In this document: one piece after another, positions 1 through 10,896 of the stretch
Position numbering within the stretch: position 1 is the first letter of the stretch
Layout of the letters: every line of letters starts with the position of its first letter
Assembly: GCA_000231825.2 (NCBI GenBank)
Contig: JH720342.1
Location: 603,944 to 647,100 of the forward strand
Source: Tetrahymena elliotti 4EA
Lineage: Eukaryota > Ciliophora > Oligohymenophorea > Hymenostomatida > Tetrahymenidae
DNA length: 43,157 bases
Direction: 5' to 3'
Program-made: the position numbers and the translations under genes
The notes under the pieces: generated by a model
Told to the model about the DNA's origin: nothing
The model's database searches: none
What the model saw: only the letters and a program-made list of their open reading frames with translations

Positions 1-95
1 CTTTCAAAAATATTGTTGATGGTTTTCATCCTCATATTAAAAGTTTTGGAGGTTCTACTCGTGAGTATTTAGATTCAATTTATGTTATTTATTGA
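1..95 (+). CDS. Possible 3' end of an upstream gene (partial)
   Basis: A reading frame enters from the left edge (first whole codon at base 3) and ends at TGA 93-95. About 30 residues are visible, including the stretch DGFHPHIKSFGGSTREYLDS. Its base composition is less AT-rich than the sequence that follows, which is the main reason to treat it as coding. No family can be named from so short a tail. Base 61 begins GTGAGT, a possible splice donor, so the true end could lie elsewhere. Confidence 0.3.
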   Translation, partial: FKNIVDGFHPHIKSFGGSTREYLDSIYVIY

Positions 96-871
96 GTAAA
101 AATTAAAATATTTTGCTGTGTAATTAAAAAAAATAAATGTCTGTCTTCTTAAATTTAAATAGTCCTTTTCGAAATAAATTTCAAAGTAATTAACTCAAAA
201 TAACAAAAAAAAAATATTCAGGAAAATTTATTAATTTATTTAGGACGATCAGAAATTTTTTGTAAGCATAAAAATAATCTTTATCACAACAATTACTCTA
301 GAATTTCGGTCAATGTCACCTCTGCGACATTAAAATGATATTTTTATTTTAGATTTAATGTTGAAAATATTGGAAATAGCATACCAAAAAAATGCAAGCT
401 TCTTTTGGATATACCATAGTATTTGGGAAAGAATAAATAAATAAAAATTAAGTTATAAAAAATAGATATTTATTCTACTAATTAATTCTCAAGCACTTTA
501 AAAGACATTTTAGTAAAAAAATTTAATAAAAATAAAGAGTTCAAATCACAATCCAAAAATAGCTCATAATTTTTTAGTTAAATGAATTTTTTAGTAAATT
601 TAAGCCAGATAATTTTGATTAACTTGCTGGATGGTTGTATGGATGATCAGAAAAATAAAGGAATTATACTTTTTTTAGAATAATAAATTATTAAATGAGT
701 ATCGTAACAATTTAATTTAAAAAGATATTCATTTTTTAGTTAATTTATTGATTGATTCATTGATTAATTTATTTCTGATTATTTGACTTGTTTTTTGTTT
801 TTTTGTTTAATAATAAGAATGTTATTTTGTTGCCAATAAATAAGAAAAGTATTTAAATAGATAGAATAAGA
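96..871. other. AT-rich intergenic stretch with weak overlapping ORFs
   Basis: Two overlapping frames stay open under the ciliate code: 137-364 (ATG start, 75 codons) and one from about 240 to 585. Bases 240-420 are somewhat richer in GC than the flanks. The frames conflict, no consistent exon model joins them, and no domain is visible, so neither is called a gene. Confidence 0.3.
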
Positions 872-1269
872 ATGAGCACAGAGTAAATAATATGCTATTT
901 AAAAGAGCGAAAAGAAAAGCTAGAAAATCTTCATTAGATTATAAATAAAAATAATGAAGTGGGCAAGAATAGCTCAAAGAGAAATTTAGATAGAGCAATA
1001 ATATTTTCTTAAATTTCATTTGTTAGTGTTTATAGTTTGTTTTTCTTAAAGATTGTTCTATTTAATCATTATCCGCGATTTAATCTTGCTAAAAAGTTTT
1101 TTTCTTTATGGTTTTATTAAATGACAATTGATCCTCTCACTCTGGGAGCAGGTATACTTCCAATTATTTATTTATTCTCATTCGAAATCTCCTACTTAAA
1201 ATTCTAGGCTATACGGGGTCTATCTTCTACACACATTATGAAGACTTTAAGTCTAAATAAAAAAATTGA
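872..1269 (+). CDS. Small two-exon putative membrane protein, 113 aa
   Basis: Exons are 872-1151 and 1208-1269, separated by a 56-nt GT-AG intron that preserves the frame (phase 1). ATG is at 872 and TGA at 1267-1269. The first ~40 residues are charged and polar (MSTEQIICYLKERKEKLENL...). A hydrophobic segment follows at about residues 43-66 (AIIFSQISFVSVYSLFFLKI...), and a second mildly hydrophobic, Gly-rich stretch (DPLTLGAGYTGSIFY) spans the splice junction. A basic tail, DFKSKQKN, ends the protein. The GC-richer bases 1121-1260 and the clean intron support coding. I do not recognise the family. One or two membrane passes and an organellar or ER location are inference only. The gene ends about 160 bases before the telomerase RNA promoter. 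Confidence 0.55.
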
Positions 1270-1430
1270 AAAACTGATTATTAGGAAATGGGTATTATTA
1301 TTTTAAAGGTTGAATAGGAAATGAAATAATTAAAAGAATTATAAATAAATGAATATATTATATGCTTAATAAATCAAAATATCTATTTTATTTTAAATAC
1401 TTGTCTAATCTTCTATTATATTTTAAAAAA

Positions 1431-1440
1431 GACCCATAAA
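1431..1440 (+). promoter_or_regulatory. Proximal sequence element (PSE) of the telomerase RNA gene
   Basis: GACCCATAAA lies 62 to 53 bases upstream of the RNA start. GACCCATAA is the conserved upstream element of Tetrahymena snRNA and telomerase RNA genes (established knowledge). I saw no other copy upstream of an RNA gene in this window. Confidence 0.85.
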
Positions 1441-1466
1441 AATTGCTTTAAAAATACTTTGTGCTT

Positions 1467-1474
1467 TATAAATA
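1467..1474 (+). promoter_or_regulatory. TATA box of the telomerase RNA gene
   Basis: TATAAATA starts 26 bases before the RNA 5' end. Together with the PSE this is the arrangement of an RNA polymerase III gene with an external, U6-like promoter. Confidence 0.8.
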
Positions 1475-1492
1475 AATTTTTGTAAATCTTTT

Positions 1493-1655
1493 ATACCCGC
1501 TTAATTCATTCAGCTCTGTAATAGAGTTGTCATTCAACCCCAAAAATCTAGTGCAAATATAACCTTCACCAATTAGGTTCAAATAAGTGGTAAATGCGGG
1601 ACAAAAGACTATCGACATTTGATACACTATTTATCAATGGATGTCTTAATTTTTT
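1493..1655 (+). ncRNA. Telomerase RNA (TER)
   Basis: The RNA starts ATACCCGC and contains the template CAACCCCAA at 1535-1543 (RNA positions 43-51), which directs synthesis of GGGGTT telomere repeats. The template boundary motif GTCA is at 1529-1532, just 5' of the template. Stem I pairs CCCGC near the 5' end with GCGGG at about 1607. The pseudoknot region (CCTTCACC ... AGGTT) and the long stem-loop IV (ATTTGATA / TATCAAT around loop CACTATT) are intact. The RNA ends in six T residues (1650-1655), a Pol III terminator. It matches the 159-nt T. thermophila RNA as I remember it, with few changes: in stem II a mismatched A:A position becomes C:G, GCTGAT becomes GCAAAT, and there are two single-A insertions. 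All functional elements are preserved, so the gene should be active. Confidence 0.98.
1650..1655 (+). terminator. Pol III T-run terminator of TER
   Basis: Six consecutive T residues directly follow the stem-loop IV closing stem, where the T. thermophila RNA ends. Confidence 0.85.
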
Positions 1656-3325
1656 AAATCAATTTTAAGCATCTAATCTGTTTATACTACCTTAGTCAAT
1701 AAATCAATCAACCATTCATTTCATTTATTCCACAAGTAAAAAAACTCAATTTTAAATTAAAAAAAATGCATTTATTTGATCTTATGCTTATAATCACTGT
1801 AAATATTTATATTAAATAAATCAAAATTGACTAATCTATATCAAAATAACAAAAAAAAAATTTTATTTGAATGAAGAAATGATAAAACATTTAAAGAATA
1901 AAATTCATTTAATAAAGAATTCCTCAAAAGTTATTAAATTAATGAGATTACATAAACTACTTTTTTTAATTTTAATTATTTAAAATTTTTAATTTATTGT
2001 ATTAATTAATTGATGCCATTACATATTTTTTATTGTTAGCCCTTAACAGCTTAATTTTTTAAAACAAAAATTTGAGATAAAATAATAACATTTTTAAGGT
2101 TATTTTTAATTTAAATTGGAATTATTAAAAATAAAATTAAAGAACACTTTTTTGTTAAATCTAAGACTTTATCTCAAAAAACATAAATAAATATTTAATT
2201 TATTTAGAATTCATACTAAATTTAAAATGAGAAATTTTGTATATAATTTGGTCATAAATATTTTTTTCATAATTAAATGAAATTTTGAATTCAGATAATT
2301 CTAAAGATTAAAATCTACATTTTTCAATATAGTTTTTATCATTAAAAAATGATAAAGTTTATTTGATTTCATTAAATAATAAATTAAATATTTAAATTTT
2401 AATTACAAAAAAATGTATTTTATGTTTTGAATCAGAGGTTCTTCTTTCATGAATAAAAATTCAATTTAGCATCAATCATTTAAATGGTTTTGAGAATAAT
2501 TAAAAATATTTTGCTGATTGATAGAATAAGATCTCTTACTAAAATTGAAAATATTTGAAATAATTAAATAAACATCTTTTTTTTAAAATATTATTTGCTA
2601 ATTAAAATAAAACTTTAATTTTCTTTTTTTCTAAAGATAAAAATAAATTTAAGATATTTTTAATTTACAGATTATGTAAAATAAATAAAGGTTGGTTTAA
2701 AAAAGATGAAATACCGCTGTTAACTTAATTAGGATATTAATTTGATTTACTTTGTAAAAGTAAATAATTATTGAATCTACAAATAAAATCTTAAAATAAT
2801 TCATTCCACAATTAGGTTCTGAAAAAAATCTTATTTATTTTGAATATAAATGGAAAGATATTAATTTTTAATAAATTTAGTTATTAATTAATAAGTAAAT
2901 AAATAGTTTGAATTAACAAATGAAGGAATTAATTATTTATTGCTTGTTTTGATAGTGAACAAATACTTGATTGATTGAATGCAATTAATTAGTTAACTTT
3001 TTAAAGCTGCTTTTAATATAGATGAATAGATAGATAGATAAATAGAATTGTCGTTTGATTTGAAATATATTTTGAAAATGAAAACAGAAAAAGTAAAAAA
3101 TTAAAATTTGTTTAGAAAATAACAAATAAATAAATAAATTGATTGATTGATTTATAAATATTTGATATAATTATTTAGATTTGTATTTTTAATATTAAAA
3201 GAAAGCGAATTGAATTCTATTATTAGAGATAGTGAAGCGAAGGTTTAAATATAATTAATAAGATAAATAGATAGCATTTAAGACAATAAAAAACTAAATT
3301 AGCTAGTCCTTATAACTTTACTTCA
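1656..3325. other. AT-rich intergenic region
   Basis: This stretch is very AT-rich, with runs of simple tetranucleotide-like sequence (ATTG/AATA, for example near 3130-3160). I see no credible ORF, tRNA or other RNA gene. The last bases form the 5' flank of CDC23; an in-frame TGA near 3231 closes its frame upstream of the ATG. Confidence 0.6.
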
Positions 3326-6300
3326 ATGCAATTAAATTAATAGCCCAACATTTTTGAGTAGCCTAACTACTTTTATTAAGATAAGATTTTTGTAAAACTA
3401 CCTAATTTAGAGGTTTTAAGAGCAGAATTAAGGTATGCAAGTCAATACCTTTCAGCACACAAACTCTATCACAGTGCCAAATGGTATTAACTTAATGTTT
3501 CTTGCATTTTGTTTGAAATTTGAATTTTCATCTCATTTTTTGTTTATTTTTTTGAATTTTTGAATTAAAATTCATCTTATTTATTCATTTATTTAATAGG
3601 GCAAGCGAACTTTTATTAGGAGTTACTAAGCAATCAGAAATTTAAGACAGCGTTTTGCTAAATAATTTCATCATAAGCAACATTGACAGCAATTATAAGT
3701 TTGCAAAAATTTATTAAGAGCCAAGTGATGAAACTTTTGAAGCTCTTCTTGTTGCCAGAAATTTGTTTGATTTGAGAGAATTTAAAAAATGTGCACATAT
3801 TTTGAAAGATTATGCATAAAACCCAAAGCATCAACAATGTATTTTCCTATATTACTACGCTCTATACATGGCAGGTGAAATCAGAAAAGAAGAAGAAATG
3901 TTTGAAGAAGGTAAATTTTCACAATCCTTTTTTTCTCAAAAAACCTTTATATTTTATTAGCAACCAAATCAAAGTAATAAGGTTGTTTATTATTTAACAC
4001 AGCAAATAAATAAACAAACAATCAAACAAATAATAATATAAATACATTGTTTAATGCTTTTAATAAAATTTAAATAGAATAGAGCTCTAAGAGAGTTGTG
4101 AACCCTGAATTGAGTTTAATCTATCGTGATTTGGATCAATTGTACAAAAAGGGAGACCTATGCGATGTGAATAGGTATTTATATGGTTTAGTTCTCAAGG
4201 ACTAAGAAAGAACAGAGGAAGCCCGTTAGGTATTTTTGGGTGTTTTAAATGATTTTCCATGCTTCTGGTCAGCTTGGATTGAACTCTGTAAATTAATTCA
4301 AACTGAAGACATTAAATTTTTAGACTTCAAAGAGCACTGGATGAAGAATTTTTTCTACAGCAGCTTCTGTTTAGAAAAGCACAAAAGCAATATTTGCATT
4401 GAAATTAATTACGGATTGCTATGTTTCTTCAAAAACTCTAACTATTTAATCAACTAAATAGCCCACTATTTTTACAATTCTTAAGGTAAAATTTAAAATC
4501 TCAATCAAATAATTTAAATTCATTGATAAATAAATAAATAAATAGATTTCGATATTTCTTTAGAGTGGTTCGAAAAATTAGTTGAAATTGATCCCTTCAG
4601 ATATGAAAATATGGATACCTATAGTAATATTCTTTATATCAAAGAAAACCAAGGAGAATTAGCTAATCTAGCCTTGAGATGTTTCTACAATAATAAATAT
4701 GCAACAGAAACATGCTGTGTTGTAGGTAAACAAACACAACAAATTTTATTAAATAAAATAAATCACTGGCACAAAATCTATAATTAGCTAGCTATCAAAT
4801 TTTTTAAATTCCAAATTAAAGAAACACATAAAAGAAATCTTAAACAATTGTACAATTACAATATTTATGAGAGTTTTCTTTAAACTTCATTCATTTTAAG
4901 AAAATTAATTTCTGTTAATAAAATTGAATTGGGATATGATAAAAATTACTTACTTACTTAATAAATATTTCAACACCAATATCTGAATAAATAATTAAAT
5001 GAATTGTTAAATAGCTTAATTTAATTCTAGTAAAGTAATAAATAAGTTAAAATATTTCTTTTAGAAAATTAATTTAATTAAATCTTTAAGAGAATTACTT
5101 TGATTAAATTTAATTCATTTTAAGAGAATGGATATTTGGATGTAAAATGAATTTAGATACAAAAATCTCCCAAATAAATCTTGTTAGTTAACATGGCCAC
5201 TATATAAATTTTCATTCATTTATGAAAGTAAATTTTTGATGATAAAATTTAATTGATTAAAACAATAATTTCAATAAGTAAGTAAAGAAATATATCAACA
5301 TTTATCAAATAAAAGTCAATTTAGTATATAATGAAAGGAATAAAATAATTAAATTTATAGCTATTAACAAAGTAAGCAAAAATAAAAGGAGAAGTAGTAA
5401 TTAAAAACAAATGATAGTGAAAATGAAATTGAGAGATTTAATGAATCGAAAAATAAAAAATAAGTGGTTATATAAAAATTTAAATGAATCATCTTAAAAT
5501 AGGCGAAAATATTTAAAATTTAAAATCAAAGGTAACTATTATTCTTTGATGGGTGAGCATTTGAAAGCAGTAAACTACTTCAGAAAAGCTCTAAGATTAG
5601 ATAGAAACTGCTTAGCTGCTTGGACACTGATGGGTCATGAATATTTAGAAATGAAGAATATTTCTGGTGCTATTGAGGCTTATAGAAATGCTGTAGAGAT
5701 AGATCCAAAAGATTTTAGAGCTTGGTATGGTTTAGGTTAAACATATGAGCTTTAATCTATGAATCACTATGCTTTGTATTATTTCACAAGAGCAGTTATG
5801 TCAAGGTAAAATTATTATCTTCCCTTTCATTTTTAAAATTAATTTTTTAATAATTAAACAGGCCTAAAGATTCTCGTATGTGGAATGCTATGGGTAATTG
5901 TTATGAAAAACTCTAAAAGAAAAATGAAGCAACACGCTGTTATGAAAGAGCTGAAAATGGAAAAGACAAAGAAGGTATTAATGAATAAATTATTCATTTA
6001 TTGTAGGATAATTTACTAATGAAAAATACATTGAAAATAAAAAGGTATCGCACTTTTCTAGATGGGTAAATTATATGATCTAATGGGATTCGAAGAGAGA
6101 GCTATTTAGTGTTTTGAAGAAAATTTAAAAAGAAAAGATGAGGAAGAAACAGTAGATAAAGAACTAGGAGAATGTCTTCTCATGCTTGCCAATCATCACA
6201 AAAAGAAATTAAATTTTGAAAAAGCTCATTTTTATGCTAGAAGGTTACTTGACATAAATGGTGCTGAAAGGTATATTTAATTATCATTCATTCATTTTCA

Positions 6301-6893
6301 ATCATGATAAATATATTTTATCAATTTATTTTGGGCAAGCCTTGCTCTTTGTGAATAAACAATCAATCAATTAATTCACAAATAGAGTTTTTTCTTTAGA
6401 AAAAACAAAAATAATTAATAGAAAAATAAAAGATAGCATTTGTTGGAGTTGTTTGAATTTTATTTAAGAAAACAAATTATCTTCAATGAAATTAAATTTA
6501 TTTGAAAAATAAAAAATATTTAGGGATGAAGCAAATTAGATAATTCATGAAATAAATCAAATGATGAACTAATAATAGGTTTACCAGCAAAAATAGACAC
6601 AATAGATATAATAATAATAAATTTATTAATAGGCAGGAGGATTCCTTCCAAAGTATGGTTAATAGTCAAGTGGGTTGAAAGGATTTTCTGCAGCTTCTCA
6701 AGTATAATAATAGTTACCTGGCCAGCCTTAGATTCCAAATTTAATTCTTTAGCAATAACATTTAACTCCTTAGCAATAATAATAGTAGCAATAATTACTT
6801 TAGTAATCATCATCTGCATCATCGGCAAGTTCTTCTTAATAGCAAAATAAATACATTCCAAGTATTTCAGGATTCAATTTATCTGAATTTTGA
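3326..6893 (+). CDS. CDC23: Anaphase-promoting complex subunit 8 (CDC23/APC8)
   Basis: Exons: 3326-3483, 3600-3910, 4078-4485, 4546-4725, 5532-5805, 5862-5974, 6045-6270, 6524-6893; 679 residues. ATG 3326 is the first after an in-frame TGA. APC8 is a TPR scaffold of the anaphase-promoting complex, the ubiquitin ligase for cyclins and securin. The N-terminal region ([20 protein letters not shown]) matches the family. Tandem TPRs follow in the second half, such as [20 protein letters not shown] and [19 protein letters not shown]. The final exon (residues 557-679) is odd: about 120 residues rich in Gln, mostly TAA/TAG codons, and Ser, beyond the usual family end. Intron 4 (4726-5531) is 806 nt, about ten times the others. 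The family is certain; the exact final TPR boundary is not. Confidence 0.95.
4726..5531 (+). other. Long intron 4 of CDC23
   Basis: An 806-nt GT-AG intron joins ...CCVVG to NYYSLMG in the TPR region. It is AT-rich throughout with no coherent coding signal. Other introns of this gene run from 56 to 253 nt. Confidence 0.8.
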
Positions 6894-8952
6894 AAATGAA
6901 TAAGGAACAGTAAAAAAAGTAATAACAATAAAATCCCAAGGATAAAACAAATCTAAATAAACTTGATTATCAATAAAGAAATTAATTAATTAATAAAGAT
7001 TTTTTAAATGTTAAGAACTCTCTAAATTTTTTAAATAGTGAAAAATTATCGAGAAAATAAAAAAAAATAGATAAATACATACTTTTAAATCAATATAAAA
7101 ATAAATAACTCATTCATTCATGATCTATTTATAATAAATTTTAATTTAATAATAAATGGATATTTGATGTATTTATTTTCATTTAAATCTAATTTTGTTC
7201 TTCAAATAAATATTATTATTACAAACATACACACATCATTTACTTGATACATTCATTTTTCTAATGTTTATCTGCAAATTTAAATTTCACTCACTCACTA
7301 ACTAAAACTAATCATTATCCTTATTTTATATTAGTGTTTACTATTTTCATTTGTTCCGTTTTTTTGTTTATTTATTTCTACTTAGATTAATCTTTATATA
7401 TTTTCTAATTTTTTAAGTGAAAATTAATTTAATTAGACCTCTTAAAAATATTTTGATTTATTTTAAAATGATCTTTTTTGATTTGTTGAATTGATTTCAG
7501 CTAGCAAACCAAAGACTCCAAAAGCAAAATATTTTTCTAAAAAATGTGGTATTCAAATGAAATATCAACAAATTTTAGATGCTTGAAAGTTTATTTTTTT
7601 TATAGAGTTTATTGTTTAAATAGATTCAGGTAAAAATAAAACTCTCTATGATTATTTATTTCTAAGATTAAGGAATTTTTACCACTAAATTTATCTTTTT
7701 ATTATTTGAATTTAACGAAAGTAAATAAGAATAATATTGATATCAAATTAAGGCAACAGATCTAAAAAAATGTAATATCACCCTCTTAAATTGCCAATTT
7801 AGTTATGAATAATATCAATAAAAGACCATTTTTGAATGAGTGAAAATTTAATAATCAAAACGGATCAAAAAAATTTATAGGTTTAAAATTTAAGTTAATC
7901 ATCAAATTTAACACTTTATATTTCAAAATAAAAATGGAAGCAAATTTAAAGTAAGTATTAAGTTCTGAAATAGCTCTTTTCTTTTTTAATTCTGCCATTT
8001 AATTCAATCTATTAAATAACTTAAATTATAAAAACCAAAATAATGTAGGAGCTTTACCTTTATTTTATAGTAAATTTAGTAAATTTCTCTCATTTCTTTA
8101 AATTATTCATTAAAATACCTAATTTTAGTTTTTTTTCTTTCAAATAGATAGATTCAATATTCATAATAAAATATTATTTTAAATTTGTCATTTTTTTTAG
8201 ATTAAATTATGAATTAATTTGAATGAATAAAATAAATATATTTATTTTTATTAATCTTTCATTTAAAAAATATTTTATTTAGGGAGTGTCAATAAAATAT
8301 TTTGAGAATGAAAAATTAGATTTATTTTTTAAAAAGAATTTAATGTTAATAATGTATGAAAATTAATATTTATTGATGAAAGAAAAATAAAATAATTTCA
8401 AAAATATATTATGGATTTCAGATTAGAAAATAGGATAAGACTTTATATAATAGGTTAATAAACTTAGTTTGCAAGAAGGATGAAATTCTAACTTAATAAA
8501 TGAATGAAAATATTTATTATTAATTATGGGCTTGCATCAAGTAAAAAATAGATATCCTTGAAATTTATGCATGAAGAGATCAATGAATGAATGAAAAATG
8601 GATAGAGTAAATAATAATAAAATATATAGATGAAATTTGATATGAATGAATAGAAGATCTAAATGGATATTTTAGTTATTAATTTTAAGTGAATGAAATT
8701 AAGTTAAGAGAGGCATTTATCTATCTATCTATCAATTCAATCAATAAATAAATATGAATGAAAGAAGTATATGAAAGAGAGAGAGAAAGGTGTATGTATT
8801 TGTCTTGTCAAAATTAAGAGCAAATAATTGAAGAGGGCAATTTTAGAGCTTGGGAGAGTGAAAAAAAGCGAAAATTAAAGGAAAAAATACAAAATTTAAT
8901 TAAATAAAAAGGGAATAAATTACATAAGAAAAAATCATCATATAAATAAAAA
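6894..8952. other. Intergenic region between CDC23 and RPL5
   Basis: Mostly AT-rich. A coding-like patch at 7501-7586 follows an acceptor-like TTTCAG and reads SKPKTPKAKYFSKKCGIQMK and a few more residues before TGA; no upstream exon can be found. Short simple repeats (CTAT at about 8718-8735, GA at about 8775-8790) precede the RPL5 promoter. Nothing else is recognisable. Confidence 0.5.
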
Positions 8953-10896
8953 ATGGTAACTCATTTTTTCAGAAATTTACTATTATATTTTCAGTACGAC
9001 CCATCCAACACTAATGCTAATCATTTTATTTTATCATTCATCAATAGGGTTTCGTTAAAGTCCTCAAGACTAGAGCTTACTTCAAGAGATTCTAAACCAA
9101 GTACAGAAGAAGAAGAGGTAAATAGCTACCGATATTTAATTATATCCTCAAGTCTTTTCTATTTTCTCAACTATTTCATCATCCTCATTCACAATCATTC
9201 TTCATTCATTCACTCTTGCTTATAATTATATGATCCTAAAACTTTTCTAAATCGATTTATTGAAGCAATCAATTATCACTTTAAACCAAACAGATACAAA
9301 AAAGTTATTACCTACCTAATAACCATTCCATTATATTAGTAGCAATATTTTAGCTTGATATTCATTTTAGGGCAATTAGTAGTAAATAAAAATATCTACT
9401 TTTCTTTTACTGAAGGAGATTATTGAAATGTCAAGCGTTTGCTATATTTCTAGCATCTTAGCTCCTATCTAGGTAATATTTAGCTAAAAATGAATGTAAT
9501 TGAATGATTATTAGAAACAAAACAAATTAGTATTTACAAATTTCATTCACCTAGGATTTTATAAAAGCAACTTACTCTCTATTTTCAGCTGCCCAAAAGT
9601 TTATTCTAAATCACTCAATCATGCAATCCAAAGAATAGCAAATCAATCTAGACGCTTCATAAATCTTAGCAAGGTATTTTAAAGCATAACAGAAACAGCT
9701 AAAAAAGAAGACAATTAGATAGATATAAAAGTATTGTTTATTAGTAGAAATATAAAATGAATGAATGAACATGCATATTAAATAAGCTACTGTAGTAATA
9801 AATAAATATCAAGCATAAACATAAAAATAAGTAGAAATTAAACATATTTCTCCTAAAATATTTTCTTGCTCCAATTCAATTAGCAAAAAAGAACTAATCC
9901 TAAAGATATTAGAAAAATTTAGCAAATAAATGAAAATGAATGAATAAGCAAAAGTGAATAGCTGAGAAAGCTTTTGATATGAGGAATAAAGAAATGGAAA
10001 GAAAATGAATAAATTAGATTTTTTTATTAAAATATTAAATAATAATAAATTATAATAATATAGAGGGTCTCACTGATTACTACGCCAGAAAGAGATTGAT
10101 CATCCAAGATAAGGATAAATACAACACCCCCAAGTACAGATTAGTCGCTAGAGCCACCAACACCAGAATCATCGCCTAGATCGTCTACGCTACCCTCAAG
10201 TGCGACAGAGTCCTCTGTGCTGCTGACTCCTACGAACTCAAGAGATTCGGAGCCACCACTGGTTTGGCCTCTTATGCCGCTGCTTACGCCACTGGTCTTT
10301 TATTAGCCAGAAGATTGCTCAAGCAAATCGGTTTAGACACCATTTACGCTGGTTAAACCAAGGTTGATGGTGCTTACTTCAACGTTGATGACGATGTTAA
10401 GGAAAAGAAGCCCTTCAAGGCTATTTTGGATGCTGGTTTGGTCAGAACCACCACCGGTAACAGAGTTTTCGGTGTCTTAAAGGGTGCTTGCGATGGTGGT
10501 ATCAATATCCCCCACTCTGAAAGCAGATTCCCCGGTTACGAAAGAGCTTCCGATGAAGGTGAATCCAGCAAGTACAAGCCTGAAGACCACAAGGCTAGAA
10601 TCTTCGGTAAACATATCGACTCTTACATGAAACACTTAAAGGGACAATCCAACGAAGCTTTCTAAAAGTAATTCTCTAAGTGGAGCAAGGCCCTCGAAGC
10701 TGCTAAGGTTGACTCCGTTGAAAAGCTCTTCACCAAGGTTCACGCTGAAATCAGAAAGAACCCCGAAAGAGTTAAATCTACCAAGAAGAACGATAAGCCC
10801 AAGAGAGATCACAAGAAGTTCTACCCTGCTAAGCTTACCGCTGCCCAAAGATAAGAAAGAGTCAAGTCTAAGATTCAAATTGCTCTTAATTAATGA
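8953..10896 (+). CDS. RPL5: 60S ribosomal protein L5 (uL18)
   Basis: Exons: 8953-8955, 9048-9117, 10064-10896; 301 residues, the expected size. The first coding exon is only the ATG; the intron begins at once with GTAACT, and the next exon supplies [20 protein letters not shown]. uL18 binds 5S rRNA and delivers it to the central protuberance of the large subunit. The main exon carries the family core, for example [40 protein letters not shown] and [14 protein letters not shown] basic motifs, and ends with a basic tail, [18 protein letters not shown]. Codons are clearly GC-richer and biased (GCT, GGT, AAG, ATC) compared with all neighbours, as expected of a highly expressed gene; very few Gln codons are CAG. 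Intron 2 (9118-10063) is 946 nt and contains coding-like sequence. Confidence 0.98.
9118..10063 (+). other. Long intron 2 of RPL5 with coding-like or structured content
   Basis: The intron has unusually GC-rich parts at about 9230-9675. One frame is open from the intron start to a TGA near 9424 and contains [21 protein letters not shown] second frame reads [20 protein letters not shown] up to a donor at 9473, skips 82 nt, and resumes at 9555 ([20 protein letters not shown]) to a donor after 9672. Alternatively, AGGAG/CTCCT near 9413 and 9461 can close a hairpin with an inner GCTA/TAGC stem, as in a small nucleolar RNA; vertebrate RPL5 introns host snoRNAs. I cannot decide between these. Confidence 0.35.

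Noticed and set aside
539..560. GTTCAAATC resembling a tRNA T-arm
   Set aside because: No matching acceptor, D or anticodon arms around it.
1121..1269. snRNA- or tRNA-like GC-rich patch upstream of TER
   Set aside because: The bases form the end of exon 1, an intron and exon 2 of the 113-residue protein; no PSE, A box or convincing B box was found.
5546..5740. Short ORF on the plus strand
   Set aside because: It is part of exon 5 of CDC23, cut by a TAA that codes for Gln.
6520..6861. 113-codon minus-strand ORF rich in Ile and Met
   Set aside because: It is the antisense shadow of the Gln-rich tail of CDC23 (TAATAG runs read as TTATTA).
8953..9225. 90-residue ORF starting at the RPL5 ATG
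   Set aside because: It reads through intron 1 and then in the wrong frame of exon 2; the L5 frame requires splicing after the ATG.
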